NCBI RefSeq assembly: GCF_048007105.1
Contig: NZ_CP180352.1
Span: 248,001-312,000, forward strand
DNA from: Minwuia sp048007105
GTDB taxonomy: Bacteria; Pseudomonadota; Alphaproteobacteria; Minwuiales; Minwuiaceae
Reading direction: 5' to 3'
Length of the DNA stretch: 64,000 nucleotides
Shown: positions 26,632 through 37,225 of the stretch, in pieces
Position numbering within the stretch: the stretch's first letter is position 1
How the letters are laid out: the number at the start of each line of letters is the position of its first letter
Made by a program: the position numbers and the translations under genes
The notes under the pieces: generated by a model
Database searches by the model: none
Seen by the model: only the letters and a program-made list of their open reading frames with translations
Told to the model about the DNA's origin: nothing

Positions 26632-26691
26632 TGCCATTCACCATCGATTAACGGTACAGTCTTACCCTGCATATTCTGCCGACATGACAGC

Positions 26692-27912
26692 GTGGCCCCG
26701 AAATTGGCGCTCAGGATTGCCCAGCCGCTGGAGAATTCCGATGACGGTGCGCCGCTGCGCCCGCCGGCAGACGATGTGCAGCGCTTCCAGGATTTCGCCG
26801 AGGCGGCCTCCGAATGGTTCTGGGAGATGGATGCAGAGCTCCGGTTCTGCTGGTTCTCGGAGCGCTTCGAGCAGATCGCCGGCGTTCCGCCCCATTACCT
26901 GCTGGGCAAGTCACGGCGGGAACTGATCACCAGCGGCGACCCGGTCACCGACGAGATCGTCTCGCTGGAAGACTGGTGGAACCACGTCGCCGATCTGGAA
27001 GCGCACAGGGCCTTCAAGTCCTTCATCCACCCGCGCGTCCATCCCGACGGGCACAAGGTCTATCTCTCGATCAGCGGCAAGCCGATCCATGACGAGGCCG
27101 GCCGGTTCCTCGGCTATCGCGGCATCGGTGCCGACATCACCGAGCGGATCGAGATCGAGCGCACGCTGCGCGAAGCCAAGACCCAGGCCGAGGCGGCCAA
27201 CCGCGCCAAGTCCGAATTCCTGGCGACGATGAGCCACGAACTGCGTACGCCGCTCAACGCCATCATCGGCTTCTCCGACATGATCCAGAACGAGCTCGCC
27301 GGCCCTGTCGGGCAGGACTGCTACCGGGACTATGCCGGCGACATCAACAGCAGCGGACGGCGTCTGCTTGCGGTGATCAACGATGTGCTGGACATGGCGC
27401 GCACCGAAGCCGACATGATGCCGATCGACGCGGACTGGTATCCGGTGCACGAACTGCTCGACGATGTGCGGCGCAAGATGGCGCGGATGGCCGAGGAGGC
27501 CGGCATCGGCATCGAGATCCACAACGGCCCGGACGGGCTGGAGGTTCTGGCCGACCGGCGCCGGACCGGTCAGATCCTTGCCAATCTGGTGTCGAACGCG
27601 ATCAAGTTCTCCGAGCGGGGACAGCAGGTCTGCCTGACCTGGAAACGCTACGGCACCGGCAAGCTGCTGGTGCAGGTGCAGGACCGCGGCATCGGGATGA
27701 CCGCCGAGGAGGTCCGCCTCGCCTTCCAGCCCTTCGTTCAGATCGGGGATCACAAGACCCGTCAGGCCGAAGGCACGGGGCTTGGCCTGCCGCTCAGCCG
27801 GCGTCTCTGTGAAATTCAGGGCATGACGCTGTCACTGGACAGCCGTCCCGCCGAGGGCGCGACCGCCACGGTCTCGTTCCCGCAGGACCGGTTCCGCCAC
27901 GCCGAAGACTGA
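26692..27912 (+). CDS. PAS-domain sensor histidine kinase
   Basis: Soluble kinase of 406 residues with a GTG start and no membrane segment. A PAS domain covers about residues 30-155 (EWFWEMDAELRFCWFSERFEQ to GYRGIGADITERIE). A HisKA domain follows with the phospho-accepting histidine in FLATMSHELRTPLNAIIGFS near residue 182. The ATPase domain has an N box (NLVSNAIKFS), G1 (DRGIGM) and G2 (GTGLGLPLSRR). No response regulator lies next to it, so its partner is encoded elsewhere. Confidence 0.92.
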   Translation: MAPKLALRIAQPLENSDDGAPLRPPADDVQRFQDFAEAASEWFWEMDAELRFCWFSERFEQIAGVPPHYLLGKSRRELITSGDPVTDEIVSLEDWWNHVADLEAHRAFKSFIHPRVHPDGHKVYLSISGKPIHDEAGRFLGYRGIGADITERIEIERTLREAKTQAEAANRAKSEFLATMSHELRTPLNAIIGFSDMIQNELAGPVGQDCYRDYAGDINSSGRRLLAVINDVLDMARTEADMMPIDADWYPVHELLDDVRRKMARMAEEAGIGIEIHNGPDGLEVLADRRRTGQILANLVSNAIKFSERGQQVCLTWKRYGTGKLLVQVQDRGIGMTAEEVRLAFQPFVQIGDHKTRQAEGTGLGLPLSRRLCEIQGMTLSLDSRPAEGATATVSFPQDRFRHAED

Positions 27913-27932
27913 CCGGCGCGGCCCGCCGGGCC

Positions 27933-28636
27933 TCAGAACAGACCCAGGAAACCCCGTTTCCGGCGCGGCGCGTTCCCGCCATCGCCCTGGATCGCCGCCG
28001 GGCCGCCATCGACGCGGTCCATGCGTTCCGCCAGTCGCTGCAGCGCGCGTTCGACCGCGCCGAGGCCCTTCGGCGAGCCGCCGCCGTTCTGCTGAAGTTC
28101 GGCGACATCGCGCTTGATGTTCGCGACCTCCGACCGGAGCGCCGTTATGGCCTTCGCCAGCGTCTCGATCTCGTCGTCGCGCGGTTCGGCGCGGGTAGCG
28201 TAGGGTTCGGCTTCGCCGCGGTAGCGGCGGCCGGCACGCGCGGCTCCTGCGGCTCGTCGCGGCGGCGTGCCGACTGGCGCATCGGCGCCGACGGCGCCCG
28301 CTGTGGTTCTTCGTGATTCTCCCGGCGCGCCGGGGTGAAGGCATAGGCCGCCTCCGGCGGTTCGGCGCGTACGGGTTCCGCGCGGACGGGTTCGGGCGCC
28401 GGCGCGGGACGCGGCTCGGCCGGCGCAGGACGCGCCGCAACCTGCTCGACCTCGGGCTTGCGGGAGAACCGCTGCAGCCGCTCGCGAAGCGTCAGGTCGA
28501 TATTGTCGGGCACCGGGTCCGGCTCGGTGCGGGCCGGCGCGGGTTCGGGACGGCGCGGCTCGGGTTCGGGCCGCCACCTGCGGGCATCCGTCATCGACAG
28601 CCGGCTGCCCGGCCTTGCCATGTTCGCTATCGCCAT
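27933..28636 (-). pseudogene. Proline/arginine-rich protein with C-terminal coiled coil, broken by one frameshift
   Basis: No family recognised. Translation starts well at ATG 28636 (GAGGTGA upstream) and reads MAIANMARPGSRLSMTDARR, then a proline-, arginine- and alanine-rich linker with repeats of RAEP type. That frame then drifts into non-conserved sequence and stops at 28145. From about 28200 a second frame continues with a convincing coiled coil (DDEIETLAKAITALRSEVAN, then ALQRLAERMDRV) and a basic-hydrophobic tail, KRGFLGLF. The total span is one base short of a whole number of codons, so one base is missing between about 28185 and 28245. It could be two genes, but the second half has no start site of its own. 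Confidence 0.6.
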
Positions 28637-28715
28637 ATTGGTCACCTCACGTCGCCGATTCAGAATCTGAACACGGGTTGCACACATGTAAAAGCAATTC
28701 GCGCGCCAACAAGGT

Positions 28716-29714
28716 TCATGCGGCGTTTGCGCTCTCCCGCCAGTCGACCAGCGCTGCCGCCTGGCGGAGCAGGCCGGCGCCGGCGTCCGGGTCCCGCGCT
28801 TCCTCGCCCAGCAGGCGGCGGAAGCGGCGCGCGCCGGGGCGGCCCGCCGCCAGCCCCAGCATGTGGCGCGTGATCCAGGACAGCCGGGTGCCCGCGGCGA
28901 TCTCGCGCTCGGCATAGGGGATCATGGCCTCGACCACGGCGGCCCCGTCGGCGAGCGGCGGCGTCCGGCCGAAGATCGCCTCTTCCGCCTCGGCCAGCAG
29001 CATCGGGCGGTGATAGGCCTCGCGCCCAACCATGACGCCGTCGACATGCGCCAGTTCGTCCAGGCATGTGCCGATATCGGTCAGGCCGCCATTGAGAATG
29101 ATTGGCAGATCGCGAAAACGCTCTTTCATTCTGCGGACGAGCGGATAGTCGAGCGGCGGCACGTCGCGGTTCTGTTTCGGGCTGAGACCCTGCAGCCAGG
29201 CCTTGCGGGCGTGCACGATCACCGCGTCCGCGCCCGCGTCCCGAACCTTCGCGATGAAGTCCGGCAGCACGGTCTCCGGGTCCTGATCGTCGACGCCGAT
29301 GCGGCATTTGACGGTGACCGGCACGGCCACGGCCGCCTTCATCGCCGCGACGCCCTGCGCGACCAGATCCGGCTCCCGCATCAGGCAGGCGCCGAAGCGG
29401 CCCGACTGCACCCGGTCCGAGGGGCAGCCGCAGTTCAGGTTGATCTCGTCGTAGCCGGCGGCCTCGCCCATGCGCGCGGCCTCGGCCAGCTCGTCCGGCT
29501 CGCTGCCGCCGATCTGCAGCGCCACCGGGTGTTCGCCATTGTGGCGCAGCAGTTCCTCGCGCGGCCCGTGGTTCAGCGCCCCGGTTGTGACCATCTCGGT
29601 ATAGAGCAGCACCGACGGCGAGATCAGCCGGTGCAGCATCCGGCAATGCCGGTCCGTCCAGTCCATCATCGGTGCGACGGAAAAGCGGTACGGCGCTGTG
29701 GCGGTCGCGTTCAT
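28716..29714 (-). CDS. dusA: tRNA-dihydrouridine(20/20a) synthase
   Basis: FMN enzyme that reduces uridine in the tRNA D-loop. The 332-residue TIM barrel has FSVAPMMDWTDRHCRMLHRL, the EMVTTGALNHGPREELLRHN segment typical of DusA, and the catalytic cysteine in NCGCPSDRVQSGRFGACLM. ILNGGLTDIGTC contributes to phosphate binding of FMN. ATG 29714 matches the family start; the longer frame to 29825 is not supported. It is divergent from the acyl-CoA synthetase gene by about 95 bases. Confidence 0.95.
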   Translation of the reverse strand: MNATATAPYRFSVAPMMDWTDRHCRMLHRLISPSVLLYTEMVTTGALNHGPREELLRHNGEHPVALQIGGSEPDELAEAARMGEAAGYDEINLNCGCPSDRVQSGRFGACLMREPDLVAQGVAAMKAAVAVPVTVKCRIGVDDQDPETVLPDFIAKVRDAGADAVIVHARKAWLQGLSPKQNRDVPPLDYPLVRRMKERFRDLPIILNGGLTDIGTCLDELAHVDGVMVGREAYHRPMLLAEAEEAIFGRTPPLADGAAVVEAMIPYAEREIAAGTRLSWITRHMLGLAAGRPGARRFRRLLGEEARDPDAGAGLLRQAAALVDWRESANAA

Positions 29715-29809
29715 GGGTCCCAGATAGTCGATACCGAGCCTGCGGACCACCCGCCTTGACTTGCCCTGTTCGCGGGCGAAGATCGGGGAAACACCTTGGG
29801 AGGCCTGCC

Positions 29810-31539
<1,730 letters not shown>

Positions 31540-31540
<1 letters not shown>

Positions 31541-32175
31541 TGGGACAGCTTCGCTTCATCTATTTCGCCGATCCGATGTGTTCGTGGTGCTGGGGCTTCT
31601 CCCCCAACATGAAGAACCTGCAGGAACGGCACCCCGACATACCTGTCCGCCTCGGCGTGGGCGGGCTCTATCCGGGCGTGACGAAGCCGATGACGGAGAA
31701 GGCCAAGGCCGAGGTCGCAAAGCACTGGCACCATGTCGAGGAAGCCTCCGGCCAGCCTTTCGACTACAGCTTCTTCGAGCGCGGCGAGTTCGTCTACGAC
31801 ACCCTGCCCGCCAGCCAGGCGCTGGTCGCCGAGAAGCGCATGACCGGCAGCAACGGGATGGACTTCCTGAACCGCCTGCACGCCGCCTTCTACCGTGACA
31901 GCCGCGACGTCACCGACCGCGAGGTGCTGGCCGATGTCGCCGCCGAACACGGTCTCGACCGCGACGAGTTCATGGCGACGATGACCAACGACACGGTCCG
32001 CCAGCTGACCGAACGCGACATTCACTTCGCGCGCAGCCTGGGCGTCCAGGGCTTCCCCTGCCTGCTCGGCTACAACGAGGAGCGCTACCGCCTGATCTCG
32101 ATGGGTTTCCAGACCTGGGACTGGCTGGAAAAGGTCGTCGACCGCTGGATCGGCAAGGCCCGCACGGTGAACTAG
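31540..32175 (+). CDS. DsbA-family thioredoxin-fold protein (FrnE-like)
   Basis: Cytoplasmic thioredoxin-fold protein of 211 residues, without signal peptide. The redox motif CSWCWGFSP is near residue 14, and the cis-proline region is GVQGFPCLLGY. The CxxCW pattern and lack of a leader place it with FrnE or 2-hydroxychromene isomerase relatives rather than with periplasmic DsbA. It starts with GTG overlapping the stop of the acyl-CoA synthetase, so the two are translationally coupled. Its substrate is unknown. Confidence 0.83.
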
Positions 32176-32189
32176 ACGCGTTCCCACCT

Positions 32190-32220
32190 GCTGTCCCCGG
32201 GCTTGACCCGAGGGCGGCAA
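32190..32220. repeat. Short CTTGA-core palindrome, single-hairpin derivative
   Basis: CTGTCCCCGGGCTTGACCCG followed by AGGGCGGCAAAGG folds around a CTTGA core. Its left flank (CTGTCC) and right flank (GGGCGGCAAAGGGG) match the two outer ends of the longer composite repeats at 37129 and 56921, read on the opposite strand. It looks like one of those composites with its middle deleted. Confidence 0.65.
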
Positions 32221-32266
32221 AGGGGATGGCGTTTCACATTTCAGCCCACTGGCCGGCCAGTTCCCT

Positions 32267-32365
32267 GTGTCCCGGACTTGATCCGGGACCCATGCCTTAG
32301 CGCCGATGGCTGATCAGCGGCGGCGGCAAGGCTCCGGAATGGGCCCCGGATCAAGTCCGGGGCAC
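32267..32365. repeat. Composite palindromic repeat, type 1a copy 1
   Basis: Two hairpins, GTCCCGGA-CTTGA-TCCGGGAC (32269-32289) and GCCCCGGA-TCAAG-TCCGGGGC (32343-32363), bracket a 53-base filler containing GACCCATGCCT and AGCGGCGGCGGCA. The whole unit recurs in reverse orientation at 46111-46210 with both hairpins and most of the filler conserved. It lies between the DsbA-like gene and the end of the amidohydrolase gene. Confidence 0.8.
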
Positions 32366-32384
32366 GGTTGGCGACAGCCAGAGA

Positions 32385-33614
32385 CTACTCCGCCGCCACG
32401 GCCATCTGGCCGGCGCCGCGGCGGTCGACATACGTCCTGCCGTTCTTGATGACCATCAGGTGGTTGGCGCGCTGTGCGGCCTTCGAGATGTCCTTCGACG
32501 GATCGCCGGCGACCAGCAGCATGTCCGCGACCATGCCCTTGCGGATCCAGCCGCGCTCGCCCGGCTCGATCAGTTCGGCGGCGTTCGAGGTGCCGGCGAT
32601 CAGGGCGTCGATCGGGTCCATGCCGGCCTCGACCATCCAGGCGAGTTCCTGCGCGTTCTCGCCATGCTTGTTGAAGGGCGTGCCGGCGTCGGTGCCCATG
32701 GCGACCTTGCCGCCGGCGTCGTGGTAGGCCTTGAAGGAGGCCAGATGCACGTCATAGACGCGCAGCGACTTCTCGACCGCCCAGGCGGGAATGCCGTTGT
32801 CCTTGTTGGCGATGATGTTCTTCACCGCCGCCAGGGTCGGCACCAGGAAGACGCCACGCTCGATCATCTCGTTGATGCACTGCTCGTTCATGAAGATGCC
32901 GTGCTCGATCGAATGGATGCCGCCGCGTACCGCGTTCAGGATGCCGTCGGCGCCCTGGGCGTGGCTGGCGGTGCGCTTGTGGAAGCGGCGCGCCTCGGCG
33001 ATGCCGGCGCTGATCTCCTCGAAGGAGTAATGCGCGTCCTCGGGATTCACGCCCGGCGTCATGACGCCGCCGGTGGCCATGATCTTGATGACGTCGACGC
33101 CCTTGTGGACGTTGGTGCGGACGGCCTTCACGACCTCGTCGCAGCCGTCGGCGACGATGCCGTTCTTGTTGCCGTGTCCGCCTGTCATGCAGATCATCCG
33201 GCCCGAAGCCCGCATCACCGGGCCGGGGAATCGGCCGGCGTTCAGCGCGTCGCGCACGTCCAGATCGATGTAATCCTTGCCACCGCAGTCGCGCACCGCG
33301 ACGACGCCGCCTTCCAGCGTGATGCGGGCATTGTCCATCGCCTTCAGCGTCAGGGCCGACGGCGTCAGCTTCTCGGCCGCATCGCTCGGATTGCCTTCCG
33401 CGCCGTAGCAGATGTGGATGTGGCAATCCATCAAACCCGGCATCAGCGTCGCGCCGGAGGTGTCGACCGTCTCGCCGTCGAAGCCGTCGAACTGGCCGGC
33501 GTCCGCGACATCGGCGATGCGCCCGTCCTCGACCACCACGCCCAGACCCGGCTTCGGGGCTGCGCCGCCGTCGAATACCAGACCGCCCGTGTACAGTGTC
33601 CGCGCCGAAGCCAT
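32385..33614 (-). CDS. Amidohydrolase-family protein (imidazolonepropionase/prolidase-like)
   Basis: Metal-dependent hydrolase of 409 residues, cytoplasmic. The metal site is built from GLMDCHIHICYG (HxH), the lysine region VIKIMATGGVMTPG, TASHAQGADG, SIEHGIFM and the final aspartate in VAMGTDAGTPF. This pattern is that of the Xaa-Pro dipeptidase-like and molinate-hydrolase-like amidohydrolases. Substrate unknown. A GST gene lies 14 bases upstream on the same strand and is probably co-transcribed. Confidence 0.88.
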   Translation of the reverse strand: MASARTLYTGGLVFDGGAAPKPGLGVVVEDGRIADVADAGQFDGFDGETVDTSGATLMPGLMDCHIHICYGAEGNPSDAAEKLTPSALTLKAMDNARITLEGGVVAVRDCGGKDYIDLDVRDALNAGRFPGPVMRASGRMICMTGGHGNKNGIVADGCDEVVKAVRTNVHKGVDVIKIMATGGVMTPGVNPEDAHYSFEEISAGIAEARRFHKRTASHAQGADGILNAVRGGIHSIEHGIFMNEQCINEMIERGVFLVPTLAAVKNIIANKDNGIPAWAVEKSLRVYDVHLASFKAYHDAGGKVAMGTDAGTPFNKHGENAQELAWMVEAGMDPIDALIAGTSNAAELIEPGERGWIRKGMVADMLLVAGDPSKDISKAAQRANHLMVIKNGRTYVDRRGAGQMAVAAE

Positions 33615-33628
33615 GCTCGTCTCCTCCG

Positions 33629-34315
33629 TCAGTCGTATCCGGGCGCGTTCCGCCCGAGCCCGTCATACAGGTCCAGCATGCGGTTGCGCCAGTCAATGAT
33701 GGGGTCGCCCTCCTCCAGCAGTCGGTAGTCGGAGACGCCGCGCGCCCACATGAAGGCCGACATGACGATGTGGTCGGCATGCGCCGGCGCATCGCCGGAG
33801 ATCCAGGGCTGGGCGTCGAGCGTCAGCCGGAGCGGGTTGAGCGATACGCGGAAGCCCTTCAGGCGGCCGTCGCGGCCCTCGTGCAGTTCCTCCAGCTTCA
33901 TCCCGACGCGCGCTTCCCGGCTCTCGCGGAAATAGGCTTCGTCCTCGGGCGCAACGTGGCGGTAGATGTCGTACATCATCATCGGGCCGAGCCCCATGTG
34001 GACCACCGATTCCGTCCAGGACTTGATGAAGCGCACCTCACCCTTGCCGTGCGGGAACAGCGCCGGCCGGTCGCCATAGGTCTCTTCCAGATACTCGGCG
34101 ATGGCCCAGGAGTCGGAGATCTCGGTCTCGCCGTCGACGATCACCGGCACTGTCTTGGCGCCGTGCTGCGCGATGCGGTCCTTCTCGGTGAACTTCCAGG
34201 GCAGCGCCTCGAAGTCGAGGCCCTTGTGCGCGAGCGCGAACTTCACCCGCCAGCAGAAAGGGCTGAACCGCCGGTCCGGTTCCGCGCCGCAGAGATCGTA
34301 CATCTGGATGGTCAT
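33629..34315 (-). CDS. Glutathione S-transferase family protein
   Basis: Protein of 228 residues with a thioredoxin-like N-terminal domain (RRFSPFCWRVKFALAHKGLDF, then KTVPVIVDGETEISDSWAIAEY) and a helical C-terminal domain. The serine/cysteine in SPFCWR is at the glutathione-activating position, and DSWAIAEYLE binds the glutathione glutamate. ATG 34315 is preceded by GGGAGAGCGGGAAG; the longer frame to 34468 overlaps the divergent crotonase gene and is rejected. Function may be detoxification or a role with the amidohydrolase behind it. Confidence 0.87.
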   Translation of the reverse strand: MTIQMYDLCGAEPDRRFSPFCWRVKFALAHKGLDFEALPWKFTEKDRIAQHGAKTVPVIVDGETEISDSWAIAEYLEETYGDRPALFPHGKGEVRFIKSWTESVVHMGLGPMMMYDIYRHVAPEDEAYFRESREARVGMKLEELHEGRDGRLKGFRVSLNPLRLTLDAQPWISGDAPAHADHIVMSAFMWARGVSDYRLLEEGDPIIDWRNRMLDLYDGLGRNAPGYD

Positions 34316-34376
34316 CTTCCCGCTCTCCCTGATTATGATGCGGCCAAGGTAGGGGAGCCGGGGAGGAAGGCAAAAC

Positions 34377-35135
34377 ATGTCCGATGAGCTGATCGTCGAA
34401 CGCGAGGGGGCGGTCGCCGTCTTCACCATCAACCGCCCGCAAGCGCGGAACGCGCTGGACGACCCCACTGCGCGGGCGCTCGGCGCAGCGCTGAAGGCGT
34501 TCGACGAGGACGACGACCTGCTGGCCGGCGTTCTGACCGGGACCGGGGGCGCCTTCTGCGCCGGGGCCGATCTGAAGGCGCTCGCGCCGGGCTATGTCGC
34601 CTGGGCCGGCGATGCCGACGGGCCGTGCGCGCGGGAACTGTCGAAACCACTGATCGCAGCCGTCGAGGGACATGCGGTTGCCGGCGGCCTGGGCGTGGCG
34701 CTCCGCTGCGACATCCGCATCGCCAGCGAAACGGCCGTCTTCGGCGTCTTCTGCCGCCGCTTCGGAGTGCCGATGAGCGACGGCACCACGGTGCGCCTGC
34801 CGCGGATCGTCGGCCAGGGCCGGGCGCTGCACATGCTGCTGACGGGCGAGGCGGTGGACGCGCGGAAGGCGCTGGACTGGGGGCTGGTCACATCGGTGGT
34901 GCCCGCCGGCGAGGCGCGCGCCGCCGCCGTCGGGACGGCCCAACGGCTGGCGAAATTTCCCCAGATCGCCATGCGTTCGGATGTCCGCTCGGCGCTGGAG
35001 CAGTGGAACTTCGACAGTCTCTGGGACGCCTTCGCCAACGAGAAGCGGCTGGCCGAGGAAGCGAAACGCGCTGAAGCCGTCTCGGGCGCTGCCCGCTTCG
35101 CCGGCGGCGAAGGCCGGCACGGGCAGCGCGACTGA
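34377..35135 (+). CDS. Enoyl-CoA hydratase/isomerase family protein
   Basis: Crotonase-fold protein of 252 residues. Oxyanion-hole residues are in GAFCAGADLKALAPG and EGHAVAGGLGVALRC. At the usual acid/base position the sequence reads FGVPMSDGTTVRLPRIVG, where an aspartate stands instead of the common glutamate, so the exact reaction may differ from hydration. It starts at ATG 34377 after GGAGGAAGG and is divergent from the GST gene by 61 bases. Confidence 0.88.
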   Translation: MSDELIVEREGAVAVFTINRPQARNALDDPTARALGAALKAFDEDDDLLAGVLTGTGGAFCAGADLKALAPGYVAWAGDADGPCARELSKPLIAAVEGHAVAGGLGVALRCDIRIASETAVFGVFCRRFGVPMSDGTTVRLPRIVGQGRALHMLLTGEAVDARKALDWGLVTSVVPAGEARAAAVGTAQRLAKFPQIAMRSDVRSALEQWNFDSLWDAFANEKRLAEEAKRAEAVSGAARFAGGEGRHGQRD

Positions 35136-35139
35136 CGGT

Positions 35140-35745
35140 TCAGGCCGCCGCGTTGGCGTGGCGGATCTTCCAGGGTTCGGCAAAGCCGTAGGGCTGCGGC
35201 GAGGCCGACAGCACCCGCTTGAACAGGTCGTCATACTTCTTCTGGCGCGTCGGGCCGAAGAGCGGGTCCTCATTGCCGCTGAACGCCGCCTGCAGATCGG
35301 CCATCTGCGCCTCGGTCAGCGCGCCGGCCGCCTCGGACAGGATTTCCTTCTCCTCGCGGCGCATGTGCGCGCCCTCGAAGTCGACATATTCATTCACCGT
35401 CCAGAGCAGCGCCTCGGCCTTGCCTGCCGGATCCTGACGCGCGGCCTCGACCGCGCGTTCGAGCTTCAGCAGGCGGGCCTCGCCCTCCTCGTGCTCCTTG
35501 CGCAGGACTGCGAGAGCATAGGTGAAGCGGTCCGAATTCGCCTGCAGGGCCCGGAAGAGGTGCGTCTCCTCCTTGGGGTGGTGATAGTGCGCCGGGAAAG
35601 ATGTCATGTAATCGATGATCGCGTCGAACGCAGCGAAGTCCGGAACTTCGTCAACGCGCGTCAGATCCTGAGCGATATGACGGAGACAATCGAGAACGGC
35701 ACCCATTCGGCGGTGTTCGTCCCGAATGATCGAAATTGCGTCCAT
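35140..35745 (-). CDS. Hemerythrin HHE-domain protein
   Basis: Four-helix-bundle di-iron protein of 201 residues, likely for oxygen, nitric oxide or redox sensing or for iron handling. Iron ligands are visible in IIRDEHRRM, PAHYHHPKEETHLF, RKEHEEGEARLL and GAHMRREEKEI. No other domain is attached. The start is ATG 35745, with AGGAGGG six bases upstream. The divergent gene across 128 bases is an FAD hydroxylase. Confidence 0.9.
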   Translation of the reverse strand: MDAISIIRDEHRRMGAVLDCLRHIAQDLTRVDEVPDFAAFDAIIDYMTSFPAHYHHPKEETHLFRALQANSDRFTYALAVLRKEHEEGEARLLKLERAVEAARQDPAGKAEALLWTVNEYVDFEGAHMRREEKEILSEAAGALTEAQMADLQAAFSGNEDPLFGPTRQKKYDDLFKRVLSASPQPYGFAEPWKIRHANAAA

Positions 35746-35873
35746 TTCCACCCTCCTGCGTTTGGTGCGCCGTCATATCGGCGCATCCGGACGATAGCGG
35801 GTGGCGCTGCGGCACCCTTGACCTGTATCAAAACCGCCGGGGAAACTTCATGGCGGCCAGCGGGAGTAAAAGC

Positions 35874-37073
35874 ATGACGGCACCGATCGTTATCGCCGGC
35901 GGCGGCATCGGCGGGCTGACTGCGGCGCTGGGGCTGGCGCAGAAAGGCTATCGCTCTCTGGTGCTGGAGAAGGCCCCTGAGCTGGGCGAGATCGGCGCCG
36001 GCATCCAGCTCGGCCCCAACGCCTTTCATGCCTTCGACTGGCTCGGCGTCGGCGACGCGGCGCGGAAGATGGCCGTCTACATCGACAGCCTCCGCCTGAT
36101 GGACGCCATGGATGCGACCGAGATCGTGCAGATCCCGCTGGGCAACGATTTCCGCAAGCGCTTCGGCAACCCCTATGCCGTCGTCCACCGCGGCGACCTG
36201 CACGGCGTCTTCCTCAAGGCCTGCCGCGACCACGAGCTGATCGAGCTTCGCACCGATGCCGAGGTCGTGGACTACGACCAGGACGGATCGTCGGTTTCGG
36301 CCATCCTCGCCAATGGCGAACGCATTGCCGGATCGATGCTGATCGGCGCCGACGGGCTCTGGTCGAACATTCGCAAGCGAGTCATCGGCGACGGCGCGCC
36401 GCGCGTCTCCGGTCACACCACATACCGTTCGGTGATCCCGGTCGAACAGATGCCCGAGGACCTTCGCTGGAACGCGGCGACGCTCTGGGCCGGACCGAAA
36501 TGCCACATCGTTCACTACCCGCTGTCGGGCTGGAAGCTGTTCAATCTGGTCGTGACCTACCACAACGACGCGCCGGAACCGGTGGCCGGCAAACCCGTGG
36601 AGAAGGACGAAGTGCGGCGCGGCTTCGAGCACATCGCCGATCTGCCGCGTTCGATCATCGACATGGGCGAGAACTGGAAGCTCTGGGTGCTGTGCGACCG
36701 TGAGCCTGCCGCCAACTGGATCGACGGGCGCGTAGCGCTGCTGGGCGATGCGGCGCATCCGATGCTGCAATACATGGCCCAGGGCGCGTGCATGGCGATG
36801 GAGGATTCGGTGGCGCTGGCGCACGAGATGGCGGCGCATGACGGCGATGCTGGCCGCGCGCTGCCGGCCTATCAGGAGCGGCGCCGGCTCAGGACCGCCC
36901 GGGTGCAGTTGCAGTCCCGCTTCCTCGGCGATCACGTCTATCACCCGGCCGGCGCCCACGCAGAACTCCGCAACGCCTACATGCGTGCCCGGACGGCGGA
37001 CGACTGGTACGACGCGATCCAGTGGATCTATGGCGGCACGGGGCTGAAGGACGGCGCGGAAGCGATCGGGTAG
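35874..37073 (+). CDS. FAD-dependent aromatic hydroxylase (3-hydroxybenzoate 6-monooxygenase-like)
   Basis: Class A flavoprotein monooxygenase of 399 residues. FAD-binding motifs are IVIAGGGIGGLTAALGLAQ at the N-terminus, the DG-type motif LIGADGLWSNIRKRV and GRVALLGDAAHPMLQYMAQG. The stretches HIVHYPLSGWKLFNLVVTYH and DAIQWIYGGTGL resemble 3-hydroxybenzoate 6-hydroxylases, which lead into the gentisate pathway; salicylate hydroxylase is the alternative. No gentisate dioxygenase is in the window. ATG 35874 follows GGGAG by seven bases and is preferred to ATG 35850. Confidence 0.85.
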   Translation: MTAPIVIAGGGIGGLTAALGLAQKGYRSLVLEKAPELGEIGAGIQLGPNAFHAFDWLGVGDAARKMAVYIDSLRLMDAMDATEIVQIPLGNDFRKRFGNPYAVVHRGDLHGVFLKACRDHELIELRTDAEVVDYDQDGSSVSAILANGERIAGSMLIGADGLWSNIRKRVIGDGAPRVSGHTTYRSVIPVEQMPEDLRWNAATLWAGPKCHIVHYPLSGWKLFNLVVTYHNDAPEPVAGKPVEKDEVRRGFEHIADLPRSIIDMGENWKLWVLCDREPAANWIDGRVALLGDAAHPMLQYMAQGACMAMEDSVALAHEMAAHDGDAGRALPAYQERRRLRTARVQLQSRFLGDHVYHPAGAHAELRNAYMRARTADDWYDAIQWIYGGTGLKDGAEAIG

Positions 37074-37128
37074 AGGAAACCGCGCTGCGTGGGATGGTGC
37101 GGCTGGAGACATCTCCGGCCACACCCCT

Positions 37129-37212
37129 TTGCCGCCTTCGGACTTGATCCGAAGGCCTCCGGCGCAGGCGGATCGACAAGGTCCCCGGGTCAAGCCCGAG
37201 GACAGCAAAAAG
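37129..37212. repeat. Composite palindromic repeat, type 1b copy 1
   Basis: The hairpin CCTTCGGA-CTTGA-TCCGAAGG (37135-37155) and a second one, TCCCCGGG-TCAAG-CCCGAGGA (37182-37202), are joined by a filler with CCTCCGGCGC. Flanks are TTTGCCG on the left and CAGCAAAAAGCC on the right. The same layout recurs at 56921-57000. It fills the gap between the hydroxylase and ABC-F genes, which converge. Confidence 0.8.
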
Positions 37213-37225
37213 CCTTGGCCTCCGC

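Noticed and set aside
36500..36800. Small overlapping frames within the FAD hydroxylase gene
   Set aside because: Arginine- or proline-rich shadows without ribosome-binding sites, inside an intact conserved gene.
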